Shown piece after piece: positions 8,589 through 17,613 of a stretch of 64,000 nucleotides of DNA (position 1 is the stretch's first letter; every line of letters starts with the position of its first letter). The notes under the pieces were generated by a model. The model was not told the DNA's origin, searched no databases, and saw only the letters and a program-made list of their open reading frames with translations. Location: positions 7,564,001 to 7,628,000 of the forward strand of contig NZ_CP080521.1 of assembly GCF_019468565.1 (NCBI RefSeq), written 5' to 3'. Source of the DNA: Pseudonocardia sp. DSM 110487 (GTDB taxonomy: Bacteria; Actinomycetota; Actinomycetes; Mycobacteriales; Pseudonocardiaceae). A program made the position numbers and the translations under genes.

Positions 8589-9613
8589 GCGGCCGCCCCC
8601 GCTGGCTGCCATGCGACGAAACCCATGCCGCACCCGGTGCCGGCCTCGGAGCGGTAGCAGGGCAGGTAGTCGACGACGCGAGCGCGCAGCCCGTTGCCGG
8701 CGACGGCGGCGCCGACCACGATCCAGTTGCGCATCTCGGATGTGCCCGAGCGGAGCAGGCCGGCCGGGAGCCCGCGCAGGTAGGCGGCGTCGTCGTCCTG
8801 CAGGGCGGACAGGAACCGCCGGTCGAGCTCCTCGTCCACCACGAAGTGGCTCAGCCCGCCCGAGGCGACCACCCCGACCGTGTGATCGCCGGGAAAGCTG
8901 CGGATCGCGGCTCCCAACGCCACGCCGAAGTCGTGGCAGCGGGCCGGCGACGGCGGGTTCGGTTCCCAGAACGTGTTCACGAACACCGGCACGATCGGGA
9001 TCTCGGCCGTGCCGCCGAGCATCTGCTGCAGCACGAAGCCCCACCCGTGCGGGATGCCGTGGTCGCCGTACCTGCCCGCGGGCAGCGTCCGGGAGGCTCC
9101 CGGGTCGAAACCCGCCGCGCTCGTCTCCCGGATCAGGTGCAGTGCCAGCTCGCTGTGACAGCGCCGGACGGTGCTCTCGGCCGGCACGTTCGCCACTTCC
9201 GCGATGGCCAGGCCCGGCGGCATCGCATCGAGCGCCTCCTGGGTGAACGGCTCGTGCGCCACCGTGTCCCCCCAGTAGACGGCGAACGCAGGCAGCAGCT
9301 CGTCGGTGAACGTCTCCTTGTGGTCGCTGCTCACCACGACCAGGACGTCCACGCCCGACTCCCGCACGATCCGGCCCAGCTCGTCGATCGCCGCGCGGGC
9401 GCGGGTGTGCCGCTCACGCCGGCGCTGCAGGTCGCACTCGTCGGCGAACGCGGCACCCCGCAGCCGGGACAGCTCCTCGAACGAGTGGTCGGCGCCGCGG
9501 TAGGCCAGGACCGCGTTGGCCCGATCGGCCCGCGCGCGCTGGCCCCACTCCTCGGGAGGAGTGGACAGCTGCGGCGCGTGCGAGGTTCCGATGCCGAGCC
9601 CGAGGTGTGCCAT
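8585..9613 (-). CDS. class III extradiol ring-cleavage dioxygenase (LigB superfamily)
   Basis: A 342-residue LigB/DODA-type dioxygenase using non-haem Fe(II). Likely metal and acid-base His residues are in GTSHAPQL near the N-terminus, SSDHKETF in the middle and GGLSHFVVDEE near the C-terminus. This set is seen in protocatechuate 4,5-dioxygenase beta and gallate dioxygenase catalytic domains. It is longer than LigB (about 300) and shorter than gallate dioxygenase (about 420), and no LigA-like small subunit gene is nearby. It lies between the LigJ-like hydratase and the ABC ATPase and overlaps the latter's start. Inferred role: 4,5-cleavage of a gallate- or protocatechuate-like acid, giving the substrate for LigJ. 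Confidence 0.85.
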   Translation of the reverse strand: MAHLGLGIGTSHAPQLSTPPEEWGQRARADRANAVLAYRGADHSFEELSRLRGAAFADECDLQRRRERHTRARAAIDELGRIVRESGVDVLVVVSSDHKETFTDELLPAFAVYWGDTVAHEPFTQEALDAMPPGLAIAEVANVPAESTVRRCHSELALHLIRETSAAGFDPGASRTLPAGRYGDHGIPHGWGFVLQQMLGGTAEIPIVPVFVNTFWEPNPPSPARCHDFGVALGAAIRSFPGDHTVGVVASGGLSHFVVDEELDRRFLSALQDDDAAYLRGLPAGLLRSGTSEMRNWIVVGAAVAGNGLRARVVDYLPCYRSEAGTGCGMGFVAWQPAGAAA

Positions 9614-9624
9614 GGGTGCTCCCG

Positions 9625-10629
9625 TCAGCCCTGGATCCGGAACAGGTCGCGGGCGTTGGACTCGAACAGCTGCTTGCGCTGCCCGTCGTCGAGCCAGTCG
9701 ATGTCCTCGATCAGCAGGTGGATGTCGTCGATCCAGCGCCCGGTCTCCGGGTCCCGCATCGACCCGGTGCCGGGCTTCTCGGTGCCGAACAGGCAGCGGT
9801 CGACACCGACGGATCGCAGCAGCAGCTCGATCGAGTCGCGGGTGTAGAGGCAGGTGTCGTAGTAGAGCCTGCGCAGCTGCTCGGCGAACGTCGTGCCCTT
9901 GCGCAGGGCACCGGGCTGGAAGCGGCCCCGCTGGTACGGGACCGCGCCGCCACCGTGCGACACGATGATCTTCAGGTCCGGGAAGTCGTCGAGGACGGAC
10001 GAGTTGAGCAGGCCGATGACGGCCAGCGTCTCCTCCTGGATGAAGTGCAGCGAGTACGTCTCGCGGGCGGGCGGGCGGCAGCCGGCCGAATGGATCAGCA
10101 CCGGGACGTCGAGCTCGCACACGGCTTCCCAGACCGGGTACCAGAACCGGTCGCCGAGCGCGGGCGGCTGCGCGCTGCCCTCGTACGGGTCGGGGTTGAG
10201 CATCGCCCCGACGAACCCGTGCTCCTGCACGCAGCGCCGGAGCTCGGCCGTCCACCGCGCGGGCTCCAGCTCCATGCTCTGCGGGAGCCCTGCCACGCCC
10301 CGGAAGCGCTGCGGCTCCAGCCGGCAGGTGCGGGCGATGACGTCGTTGGTCTCCTGGGCGAACCACTCCACGAGACGGCCCTGCTCGCTGTGCATCATCT
10401 GGTAGGGCCGCGGCGAGATCAGCTGCACGTCCACGCCCGCGTCGTCGAGGTGAGCGAGGTGGGACTTGCCGCCGAAGCTCTTGTTCGGCTCGGTCAACGC
10501 CGCGCGCAGGGTGTCGTCGGTGACGCCCGCGCTGCCGCGGCCGTGCGCGCCGCGGTGGGCGAGCAGACCCGCCTTGTAGGCGTAGAGCGACTCGGGAGCG
10601 CTGACGTGGCCGTGGATGTCGATCTTCAT
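9625..10629 (-). CDS. ligJ: 4-oxalomesaconate hydratase-like amidohydrolase (LigJ type)
   Basis: A 334-residue amidohydrolase that closely resembles LigJ of the protocatechuate 4,5-cleavage pathway along its length, from recalled sequence. Shared stretches are MKIDIHGHVSAPESLYAYKA, QLISPRPYQMM, LNPDPYEG, SLHFIQEET, SSVLDDFPDLKIIVSHGGG and CLFGTEKPGTGSM. HGH at the N-terminus and the SHGGG His are probable zinc ligands. LigJ hydrates 4-oxalomesaconate to 4-carboxy-4-hydroxy-2-oxoadipate, the substrate of LigK/RraA aldolases, two of which are encoded downstream. The ATG at 10629 gives the usual family N-terminus. It lies 11 bases from the dioxygenase start. A related decarboxylase (ACMSD family) is less likely. 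Confidence 0.8.
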   Translation of the reverse strand: MKIDIHGHVSAPESLYAYKAGLLAHRGAHGRGSAGVTDDTLRAALTEPNKSFGGKSHLAHLDDAGVDVQLISPRPYQMMHSEQGRLVEWFAQETNDVIARTCRLEPQRFRGVAGLPQSMELEPARWTAELRRCVQEHGFVGAMLNPDPYEGSAQPPALGDRFWYPVWEAVCELDVPVLIHSAGCRPPARETYSLHFIQEETLAVIGLLNSSVLDDFPDLKIIVSHGGGAVPYQRGRFQPGALRKGTTFAEQLRRLYYDTCLYTRDSIELLLRSVGVDRCLFGTEKPGTGSMRDPETGRWIDDIHLLIEDIDWLDDGQRKQLFESNARDLFRIQG

Positions 10630-10670
10630 CGATGCCTCCGTGCGTCGAGGGTCGGTCCGGGGTGACGAGC

Positions 10671-11807
10671 TCAGCTCGCGACGCCCCATGCGTCCTTGAC
10701 CCGGGCCAGGTTGGACGAGGAGATCCGGCCCACCTGGTCGATCGGGAACGGCTTGAGCAGGTCCAGCTCGTTGACCGACGGGTAGCCGCCCGGCGCCGGG
10801 CCGTTCGGCATCAGCGGGTAGTAGCCGACGTCGGCGGCAGCCTGCTGGCCCTCCGGCGTGAACAGCCACGTGATCAGGAGCTTGGCGGCATCCGGGTTCG
10901 GCGCGCCGTCGAGCAGGCCGAGGTAGTGCGGCGAGATGTGCGCGCCACCCGCGGTCGGGAAGACGAACTCGACCGGCGCGCCCTGCTCCTTGTCCCGGAC
11001 GTAGAAGCTGTAGGGGTAGAAGGGATCGAGGGCGAACTGGCCCGTGGCCACCGCGCTGCCCGCGACCGCCCCGGACGCCTGTAGCGCGATCTCCTGCCCG
11101 GCCAGGCCCTTCAGGAAGGCGTCGTCGTAGCGCCCGTCCCACAGCAGGTGGCTCAGTGTGCCGAAGGAGCCGCCGTTCCTGGTGGTCTCGTCAGCGGTCA
11201 TCTTCCCGCGGTACTTCGGGTCCAGCAGGTCGGCCCATCCCTTCGGTGCCTCCTCCGGCGACATCAGGTCCGTGTTGTAGACGAAGCCGAACGTGCTGCC
11301 GCTGGCGGCGATGGCGTGGCCGGTCGGCTCGGCGAAACCGGGGTCGAGGCCCTCGGCGGTGACCGGACGGAACGGGACGTACTTGCCCTGTGCGATCTGC
11401 GGGGCCACCGAGGTGTCTCCGGCCTGCACCATGTCGGCGACGTGCTGGCCGCTCGCGAACTCCGCCTGGATCTTGGCGTCGGCTTCGGGGCCGACGATGT
11501 AGACGGGGGTGACGTCGATCCCGGGGAACCGCCCCGAGAAGACCTCGTAGACCGGCTCCTTGTCCTTCTCCCCGGGGCCGTAAACGGTGACCGTGGTCCG
11601 GCCGGAGTCCTGGGCCGCGCGGTAGAGCTCCTGCATCGCGGTCACGGCCGCCTCGCCGCCGAGAGCCTGCGCATCGGCCGCGCCGACCGCGCCCTCGCCC
11701 GCCGCGGAGACGGTCGGGACATCACCGCCCCCACCGCCTCCACACCCGCTCACGGCGAGCACTGCGACGCATGCGAGCACTACCGGGGGCAGGTGCGTCC
11801 TTCGCAT
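10671..11807 (-). CDS. ABC transporter substrate-binding lipoprotein (FbpA-like)
   Basis: A 378-residue extracellular binding protein. A hydrophobic signal ends in the lipobox AVSGC at about residues 18-22, followed by a Gly-rich linker, so it should be lipid-anchored. The body matches family 1/6 iron-type binding proteins: TVTVYGPGEKDKEPVYEVF, GIDVTPVYIVGPEAD and PKGWADLLDPKYRGKM. Such proteins also bind organic acids and phosphonates. It lies between the fused permease and the LigJ-like gene. Cargo is inferred from context as an aromatic carboxylate, but iron for the dioxygenase remains possible. Paired Tyr residues of ferric-binding proteins are not clearly present. Confidence 0.85.
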   Translation of the reverse strand: MRRTHLPPVVLACVAVLAVSGCGGGGGGDVPTVSAAGEGAVGAADAQALGGEAAVTAMQELYRAAQDSGRTTVTVYGPGEKDKEPVYEVFSGRFPGIDVTPVYIVGPEADAKIQAEFASGQHVADMVQAGDTSVAPQIAQGKYVPFRPVTAEGLDPGFAEPTGHAIAASGSTFGFVYNTDLMSPEEAPKGWADLLDPKYRGKMTADETTRNGGSFGTLSHLLWDGRYDDAFLKGLAGQEIALQASGAVAGSAVATGQFALDPFYPYSFYVRDKEQGAPVEFVFPTAGGAHISPHYLGLLDGAPNPDAAKLLITWLFTPEGQQAAADVGYYPLMPNGPAPGGYPSVNELDLLKPFPIDQVGRISSSNLARVKDAWGVAS

Positions 11808-11847
11808 GTCCTGTCCTTCCGTCGTGGGGCGTGGACCCGGCCGCCGC

Positions 11848-13656
11848 TCAGCGCGCGCCGACGGGTTCGGGCGTGGCGGCTTCGGTCGGCAGTGGTGGTG
11901 GGCCGCCCGTGGCCGGGCCGATGCGGCGACGCAGCAACCGGGACAGCCCGCCCATCACGACCAGCCCGGCCAGCAACGCGCCGAGGACGATGACGAACAG
12001 GGCGGCCGCCCTGGACGTCTGGCCCTGCGTGTAGAGCTCGTAGACCAGCAGCGGCACGGTGGGGTTCTGCGCCGAGGACAGCATGATCGGGATCGCGAGG
12101 TTCCCCGAGATCACGATCGCGACGACGAACCAGCCTGCGACGAAGCTGGGCATGATCAGCGGCAGCACGATGCCGACGAGCATCCGCATCGGCGCGGCCC
12201 CGCTCACCCGCGACGCCTCCTCCAGCTCCCGGGTGATCTGCGCGACCGCGGGTTGGACCGCGCGGGTGGCGATCGGCACGGCCGCGACCACCAGCCCGGT
12301 CAGCACCACCACGACCGAGCCGTAGAGCGCGCGCAGCCCGGGGATGCTCACGTACGTCCACGCCATGCCCAGGCTGAGCACCACCCCCGGCACCGCCCAC
12401 GGCAGCCAGGTCAGCAGCTCGAGCACGCGACGCAGCCGGGACTCGTGGTGCGCCATCGCGTAGACGATCAGCAGGGCGAGTGCCATCGCGAGCAGCCCAC
12501 CGACCAGGGCGACCAGCAGCGTCGTACGCAGGGCGGTGACGGTCTGCCGGTCCTCGAACAGCGCCTCGTAGTTGGCAGGCGAGTAGGCCCCCGCACCGCC
12601 GAAGAACGGCTGCAGGCTGCCGAGCACCAGCTGGAGCATCGGCAGCACGATCGCCAGCAGCAGGTACCCGACGACGAACACGCTGCCGAGCCACCGCCAC
12701 GCCCCGATGTCCCAGACCTCGGTGCGGTAGCCCCTCCCGGACACCGTCGTGTAGCTGCGCCGCCCCAGCACCTTCCACTGCAGGGCCACCAACGCCAGCA
12801 CCACCAGGACGAGCAGCAGCGACAGGGCGCTGGCGCCCCCGTAGTCGGCCGGCGTGCTGTTGGTGATCTGACCGTAGATCTGGGTGGAGAAGACCGCGAT
12901 GCCGGCGGGCGTTCCCAGGAACAACGGAACGTCGAAGGACTCCAGCCCGATGACGAAGTTGAGGATCACGACCCCGGTGATGGCCGGGGCCAGCACCACC
13001 AGGTCGATCCCGAGCAGGGTCCGCAGCCGGCCTGCGCCCGACACCTGCGCGGCCTCCTCCAGGCTCCGGTCGACGGCTCGGAACGGGCCGAGCAGCAGCA
13101 GGTATGCGAACGCCGCGCCCTTGATCATGGCCACCAGGAACAGCCCGCCCCACGAGTTGGCGTCGAACAGGACGCCCTCGGTGCCGGTCAGGTCGCGCCA
13201 TGTGGTGTTGAGGAGCCCGATGCGCGAGTTGCCCAGCATCCCCCAGCTGATCGCGTAGAACAGCGGCGGGAGCGCCACCACCAGCACCATCGCCGGCGTC
13301 ACCAACCCCCGCATCGGGGTGTTCGTCCGGGCCACGAGGAACGTGAGCGCCAGTGCGACGACGGTGGCCAGCAGGGTGCCGCCACCGGAGAGGAGCACCG
13401 AGTTGAGCAGGGTGGAGTACGAGACCGGATCGGTGTAGGTGCGAACGAAGGCGTCCACCGACCACTGTGCCGGCAGCCCGGGCGGGGCGTTGCGGAATGC
13501 CCCGACCGCCAGCATCGCGATCGGCACGGCGAACAGGAACACGCAGACGGCGATCAGCGGGAGCATGCCGCGGGCCGTGGTGAACGGGCCCGTGCTCGGC
13601 ATGCGCGTCCGGGTGGCCGGATCGGGCCGGGTCAGCCCCGCGCTCGGTTCGGTCAT
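11848..13656 (-). CDS. ABC transporter permease, two fused membrane domains (FbpB/AfuB type)
   Basis: A 602-residue inner-membrane permease with about 12 TM segments in two homologous halves. Each half holds an EAA-type loop for ATPase docking: LEEAAQVSGAGRLRTLLGI in the first and LEEASRVSGAAPMRMLVGI in the second. Fused permeases are typical of Fe(III)-type importers. ATG 13656 was preferred to ATG 13668 because AGGAG lies 5 bases upstream of it, inside the longer reading. It is the first gene of the ring-cleavage operon, about 85 bases downstream of the box at 13741-13764. Confidence 0.9.
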   Translation of the reverse strand: MTEPSAGLTRPDPATRTRMPSTGPFTTARGMLPLIAVCVFLFAVPIAMLAVGAFRNAPPGLPAQWSVDAFVRTYTDPVSYSTLLNSVLLSGGGTLLATVVALALTFLVARTNTPMRGLVTPAMVLVVALPPLFYAISWGMLGNSRIGLLNTTWRDLTGTEGVLFDANSWGGLFLVAMIKGAAFAYLLLLGPFRAVDRSLEEAAQVSGAGRLRTLLGIDLVVLAPAITGVVILNFVIGLESFDVPLFLGTPAGIAVFSTQIYGQITNSTPADYGGASALSLLLVLVVLALVALQWKVLGRRSYTTVSGRGYRTEVWDIGAWRWLGSVFVVGYLLLAIVLPMLQLVLGSLQPFFGGAGAYSPANYEALFEDRQTVTALRTTLLVALVGGLLAMALALLIVYAMAHHESRLRRVLELLTWLPWAVPGVVLSLGMAWTYVSIPGLRALYGSVVVVLTGLVVAAVPIATRAVQPAVAQITRELEEASRVSGAAPMRMLVGIVLPLIMPSFVAGWFVVAIVISGNLAIPIMLSSAQNPTVPLLVYELYTQGQTSRAAALFVIVLGALLAGLVVMGGLSRLLRRRIGPATGGPPPLPTEAATPEPVGAR

Positions 13657-13740
13657 CGGGCTCCTCATCGCTGGTTCGCCACCTGGACCTGGTGGCCGAC
13701 CATAGAACAAAATTCGCTCTAGAGGACCTGGCCTCAAACT

Positions 13741-13764
13741 AGTTCCCTTATACGGAATGTCAGT
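13741..13764 (-). promoter_or_regulatory. candidate regulatory box upstream of the ABC/ring-cleavage operon
   Basis: On the minus strand this reads ACTGA, C, ATTC, six bases, then AGGGAACT. The same 24-base layout with 17 identical positions occurs at 20959-20982, again on the minus strand and 85-100 bases ahead of a catabolic start codon. It contains a short ATTCC/GGAAC inverted repeat. It could be a shared promoter or an IclR-like operator. No binding protein is identified. Confidence 0.4.
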
Positions 13765-14680
13765 TGCGGCGATTCGCCCCGCCGCCGGGCACCGGCACCT
13801 GATAGGCGTCGGCGACCAGCTTGCGGACGGTGGGGCCCAACTCGACCGGGTCCCAACGCGCGCCCTTGTCCGCGGTCGGGCCGTGCCGCCAGCCCTCGGC
13901 GACACCCACCGACCCGCCGCCGACCTCGAAGACCTGACCGGTGACGTCAGCGGATTCGGTGCTGGCCAGCCACGCGACCAGTGGCGCCACGTTGTCCGGG
14001 CTGCGCGGGTCCCACCCGTCGCCCTCGGTGGTGGCGGCACCCCGTCCCAGGGTGGCGGTCATCCGGGTTCTCGCGACGGGCGAGATGGCGTTGGCGGTCA
14101 CGCCGTAACGGCCGAGTTCGCGTGCCGCACCGATGGTCATCGCCGCGATGCCAGCCTTCGCGGCGGAGTAGTTCGCCTGCCCCGCGCTGCCGTACAGCCC
14201 GGCCGGGGAACAGGTGTTGATGATCCGCCCGTCGTTCGCAAGGCCCGCCTTGTGGCGGCCGCGCCAGTGGATCGACGCCCACCGGGTCAACGAGAACGTG
14301 CCCTTGAGATGGACCCGGATGACCGCGTCGAAGTCGTCCTCGTCCATGTTGAACATCATCTTGTCGCGCAGGATCCCGGCATTGTTCACGATCACGTCGA
14401 GTCCGCCGAAAGCGTCGATCGCGGAGTCGACGATGCGTTTCGAGCCGTCCCAGTCGCCGACGTCCTCCTGGCAGGCGATCGCCTCACCGCCGGCATCGGC
14501 GATCTCGGCGACCACTGCTCGGGCTGCCGATCCCGACTCCGGGGAACCGTCGAGCGCGACACCGAGATCGGCGACCACCACCTTGGCGCCCTGCCTGGCG
14601 ATCTCCAGGGCCTCGGACCGGCCGATACCGCTACCTGCGCCGGTCACGACCACCACCCGGCCCGCCAACAACTCTCCCAC
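13760..14680 (-). CDS. SDR family oxidoreductase (3-hydroxyacyl-CoA dehydrogenase type)
   Basis: A 306-residue SDR resembling the dehydrogenase domain of multifunctional beta-oxidation enzyme type 2. It has TGAGSGIGRSEALEIARQGA at the N-terminus, VADLG after the second strand (NAD preference), NNAGILRDKMMFNM, and the catalytic YSAAK. SPAG replaces the usual SSxSG before the active site, yet a Ser is still present in TCSPAGL. It is the last gene of a four-gene set after MaoC and CoA-transferase, fitting oxidation of a 3-hydroxyacyl-CoA. Its stop lies inside the regulatory box ahead of the ABC operon. Confidence 0.85.
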   Translation of the reverse strand: MGELLAGRVVVVTGAGSGIGRSEALEIARQGAKVVVADLGVALDGSPESGSAARAVVAEIADAGGEAIACQEDVGDWDGSKRIVDSAIDAFGGLDVIVNNAGILRDKMMFNMDEDDFDAVIRVHLKGTFSLTRWASIHWRGRHKAGLANDGRIINTCSPAGLYGSAGQANYSAAKAGIAAMTIGAARELGRYGVTANAISPVARTRMTATLGRGAATTEGDGWDPRSPDNVAPLVAWLASTESADVTGQVFEVGGGSVGVAEGWRHGPTADKGARWDPVELGPTVRKLVADAYQVPVPGGGANRRN

Positions 14681-14713
14681 GAGAAGTCCTTTCCCAGCCC
14701 GTTGTCCCGCGTT

Positions 14714-15166
14714 TCAGAGCGTGTGCCGAGCGATCAGTTCGGCCACACAAGCCGGCTTGGAGCCACCCTCGACCTCGACGGTGATCTGGTTGATGACGTG
14801 CAGTGCGCCCGGGGAGACCTGCTCCATCGCGAGGTTCTTCACGCGTGCGCGGATCCGCGATCCCACCGGCGCAGGCGCGGGAAAACGCACCCGGTTCAGC
14901 CCGTAGTTGACCGTCATCTTGACACCGTCCGGGCGCGGACTGAGCCCTCGCCCGAGCCACAACACGAGCGACAGGGTGAGGAATCCGTGCGCAATGGTGC
15001 CGTGATACGGACCGTCTTTGGCCCGCTCCGGGTCGACGTGGATCCACTGGCGGTCCTCGGTCGCCTCGGCGAACCGGTCGACGCGCTCCTGGGTGATCTC
15101 GAACCATTCTCCGACGCCGAGCTCCTGGCCCTGCTTCTCGAACAACACCGCGAGTCCGTCACTCAT
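14714..15166 (-). CDS. MaoC-like enoyl-CoA hydratase
   Basis: A 150-residue single-hotdog protein of the MaoC/R-specific hydratase family. ATEDRQWIHVDPERAKDGPYHGTIAHG holds the hydratase motif with Asp and His (D-x4-H near IHVD), and the C-terminus carries the hotdog helix and sheet. It would add water to a 2-enoyl-CoA. AGGAGG lies just before ATG 15166, and the stop of the CoA-transferase overlaps this start by one base (TGATG). With the SDR after it and the CoA-transferase before it, it forms a short beta-oxidation-like route. Confidence 0.85.
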   Translation of the reverse strand: MSDGLAVLFEKQGQELGVGEWFEITQERVDRFAEATEDRQWIHVDPERAKDGPYHGTIAHGFLTLSLVLWLGRGLSPRPDGVKMTVNYGLNRVRFPAPAPVGSRIRARVKNLAMEQVSPGALHVINQITVEVEGGSKPACVAELIARHTL

Positions 15167-16548
15167 CACATTCCTCCTGCACCGTTGCGCACGCCGGCCG
15201 CTGGAACGTCCATCTCGGTCAGCGCCCAGACCTCCTCTGCCGTGAAGCCCGGCGCCACCGAGTCGATGGCGAGGACACCGTCGCGGCGCCGGAACACCGC
15301 CAGGTCGGTGACCACGATGTCCACGCACGCCTTGCCGGTCAGCGGGAAGGCACACCGCTGCACCAGCTTCGGCTCACCGTTGCTGCCGCGGTGCTCCATC
15401 AGCACCATGACCGTTCCACCGGAGGCGACCAGGTCCATCGCACCGCCGATCCCACCGCCGGTCATGCCAGGGACGGCCCAGTTCGCCACGCTGCCCTCGG
15501 CGTCCACCTGGTAGGCGCCGAGCACCACCACGTCCACCCGCCCCGAGCGGATCATCTCGAAGGACGTCACGCTGTCGAAGTAGGAGATCCCCGGACGCGG
15601 TGTGACGGACACGCCGCTCGCGTTGAAGACGTCCGGGTAGAGCTCGTCGTCGTCGACGATCTCGCCGTAGCCGAGGATGCCGTTCTCGCCCTGCAGGATG
15701 ATGTCCCGGTCCTCGACGAACGACGAGAGGTGGCTCGGGATCCCGAGGCCGAGGTTGACGTAGCTCGGCTCGGGCAGCAGATCGGCGGCCTGCTCCGCGA
15801 TCTGGAGCCGGGTCCGGCCCGGCTTGCCGTTGTACTCGCGCGCGATGTCGGCCGGGCGCCGGTGCAGCCCGTACTTGGGCAGTGTGTTGGCCACGGTCTT
15901 GCGCACCACCCGGGCCACGAAGATCCCCGGCAGGTCGATGCGTTCGGGCGGGAGCTCGCCCGCCTCCACGATCTCGTCGACCTCGACGATCGCCACCCGC
16001 GCCGCCTTGGCGAAGCTCGGGGCGAGATGCCGGTTCGCGCCCCTGAACTCGACGTTGCCCAGCCGGTCGGCGCGGTGCGCCGTGATGAACGCGTAGTCGA
16101 CCCGGATCGCGGGCTCGAGCAGGTAGGGCTTGCCGTCGAAGCAGCGGACCTCCTTGCCCTCGGCGATCGGGGTGTTCAGCCCGGTCGGGGTGAAGATGGC
16201 GCCGAGCCCGGCGCCACCGGCACGGAGTCGCTCGACCAGGGTTCCCTGCGGCACGAGCTCGAAGGTCATCGCACCCGTGGAGAGCAGCTGGTCGGTCGCA
16301 CTGCTCCGCCCGCTGCGCGCGGTGAACGACACGATCAGGTGGCGGACCCGGCCGCCCTCGACGATCGGATCCGCACCCGGCGGGAGGCCATTGGCCACCA
16401 GACACAGCTCGCGGCTGCTGCGTTCGCGCAGCGCAGCAAGCAGGCTGACCGGCGCGCCGGCGCTCTGCCCGAACCCGGACACCGCGATCGACGCGCCGTC
16501 GTCCAGATCCGCGAGCGCGGCAGCAGGGGACTCGTAGACCTTGTCCAT
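15166..16548 (-). CDS. CoA-transferase, fused alpha and beta subunits
   Basis: A 460-residue family I CoA-transferase with the A subunit (about residues 1-235) and B subunit (about 245-460) in one chain. The A part has SGFGQSAGAPVSLL and GLGAIFTPTGLNTPIAEGKEV. The B part has NLGLGIPSHL and QGENGILG, whose Glu forms the covalent CoA thioester, then GGAMDL near the end. It would activate a carboxylic acid with CoA from acetyl- or succinyl-CoA. It sits between an amidohydrolase and MaoC, suggesting the acid made by the former is activated for beta-oxidation. Fusion as in eukaryotic SCOT is less common than split subunits in bacteria. Confidence 0.88.
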   Translation of the reverse strand: MDKVYESPAAALADLDDGASIAVSGFGQSAGAPVSLLAALRERSSRELCLVANGLPPGADPIVEGGRVRHLIVSFTARSGRSSATDQLLSTGAMTFELVPQGTLVERLRAGGAGLGAIFTPTGLNTPIAEGKEVRCFDGKPYLLEPAIRVDYAFITAHRADRLGNVEFRGANRHLAPSFAKAARVAIVEVDEIVEAGELPPERIDLPGIFVARVVRKTVANTLPKYGLHRRPADIAREYNGKPGRTRLQIAEQAADLLPEPSYVNLGLGIPSHLSSFVEDRDIILQGENGILGYGEIVDDDELYPDVFNASGVSVTPRPGISYFDSVTSFEMIRSGRVDVVVLGAYQVDAEGSVANWAVPGMTGGGIGGAMDLVASGGTVMVLMEHRGSNGEPKLVQRCAFPLTGKACVDIVVTDLAVFRRRDGVLAIDSVAPGFTAEEVWALTEMDVPAAGVRNGAGGM

Positions 16549-16560
16549 GGACCGGCCGCC

Positions 16561-17436
16561 TCAGCGCTCGCCGAGTCCGAGTAGCCGGGCCGCGTTCTCC
16601 TTGAGGATGAGGGGGCGCACCTCGGGCTTGATGTCGAGCTTCTCGAAGTCGGCCAGCCACCGGTCCGGGGTGATCATCGGGAAGTCGGACCCGAAGAGGA
16701 CCTTGTTCTTGATCAGGCTGTTGGCGTACTGGACCAAGTTGGCGGGGAAGTACTTCGGCGACCAGCCCGACAGGTCGATGTAGACGTTCGGCTTGTGCAC
16801 CGCAACGGCCAAGGCCTCGTCCTGCCACGGGAACGACGGGTGGGCGAGCACGATAGGCAGGTCCGGGAAGTCGACTGCGACGTCGTCGAGGAACAGCGGG
16901 TTCGAGTACTTCAACCGGGTCCCGCCACCACCCCGGACTCCGGCACCCGCGCCGGTCTGGCCGCTGTGGAAGAGCGCAGGCACCCGAAACCCCTCGAGCA
17001 CCTCGTACAGGGGGTAGTACTCCCGGTCGTTCGGGTAGAAGGCCTGGCCGCTCGGGTGGAACTTGAACCCCTTGACGTGCAGCTCCTCGATCAGCCGGCG
17101 GGCCCGATCCACCGCGACGCGGCCCGTCCGTGGGTCGACACTGGCGAACGGGACGAGGACGTCCGAATGCTCGGCGGCCTGTTCGGCGACCTCTTCGCTG
17201 GTGACCGCGGGCAGCCTCCCGGTCGCGGTCCGCGCATCCACGGCGAAGGCAACACACGCGATCTTGCGCTCGCGGTAGTACGCGGCCAACTCCGGCACCG
17301 TGGTCGCCCGCGCCTCGGTCCGGAAGTAGCGCGCCATGGCCTCCGCGTGCTCCGACGGCGGCTGGGCCGGGGCGTTCACCGACGCCGACACGTGGGTGTG
17401 CACGTCGATCGCGACGATCTCGTCCAAGTCGATCAC
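16561..17436 (-). CDS. amidohydrolase family protein (decarboxylase/hydrolase, ACMSD-like)
   Basis: A 291-residue metal-dependent amidohydrolase of the ACMSD/resorcylate decarboxylase branch. The probable ligands are HTH near residue 12, FHSGQ, the LAHPSFPW His, and Asp in LFGSDFPM. GTG 17436 (VIDLDEIVAIDVHTH) was chosen because GGAGG lies about 9 bases upstream; longer frames add unnatural sequence. First gene of the CoA block and divergent from a TetR gene 177 bases away. Substrate unknown, likely an aromatic or cyclic acid. Confidence 0.8.
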   Translation of the reverse strand: MIDLDEIVAIDVHTHVSASVNAPAQPPSEHAEAMARYFRTEARATTVPELAAYYRERKIACVAFAVDARTATGRLPAVTSEEVAEQAAEHSDVLVPFASVDPRTGRVAVDRARRLIEELHVKGFKFHPSGQAFYPNDREYYPLYEVLEGFRVPALFHSGQTGAGAGVRGGGGTRLKYSNPLFLDDVAVDFPDLPIVLAHPSFPWQDEALAVAVHKPNVYIDLSGWSPKYFPANLVQYANSLIKNKVLFGSDFPMITPDRWLADFEKLDIKPEVRPLILKENAARLLGLGER

Positions 17437-17613
17437 TGGGACCGGGCCTCCCCTTCGAGGGCATGCGCGCAACGCTCCGACCACCTGCCCGAACCCTATT
17501 ACGGACGATTTTCGACTGCAATAGCCCTCCGTCATACCGGAACCCGGCCACCCGCCCGGTCCGGGGCGCGCCCACGGCAGGATTCAGCAGCGACGCGCCG
17601 CTAGCATCGGGGC

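Noticed and set aside
11806..13722. 638-codon + strand open frame
   Set aside because: Antisense shadow of the ABC permease, full of Arg/His/Gln runs without domains. The minus frame has clear TM helices.
17493..17522. Operator for the TetR gene at 17614
   Set aside because: The CTATT/AATAG arms match only in part, and no clean palindrome was found.
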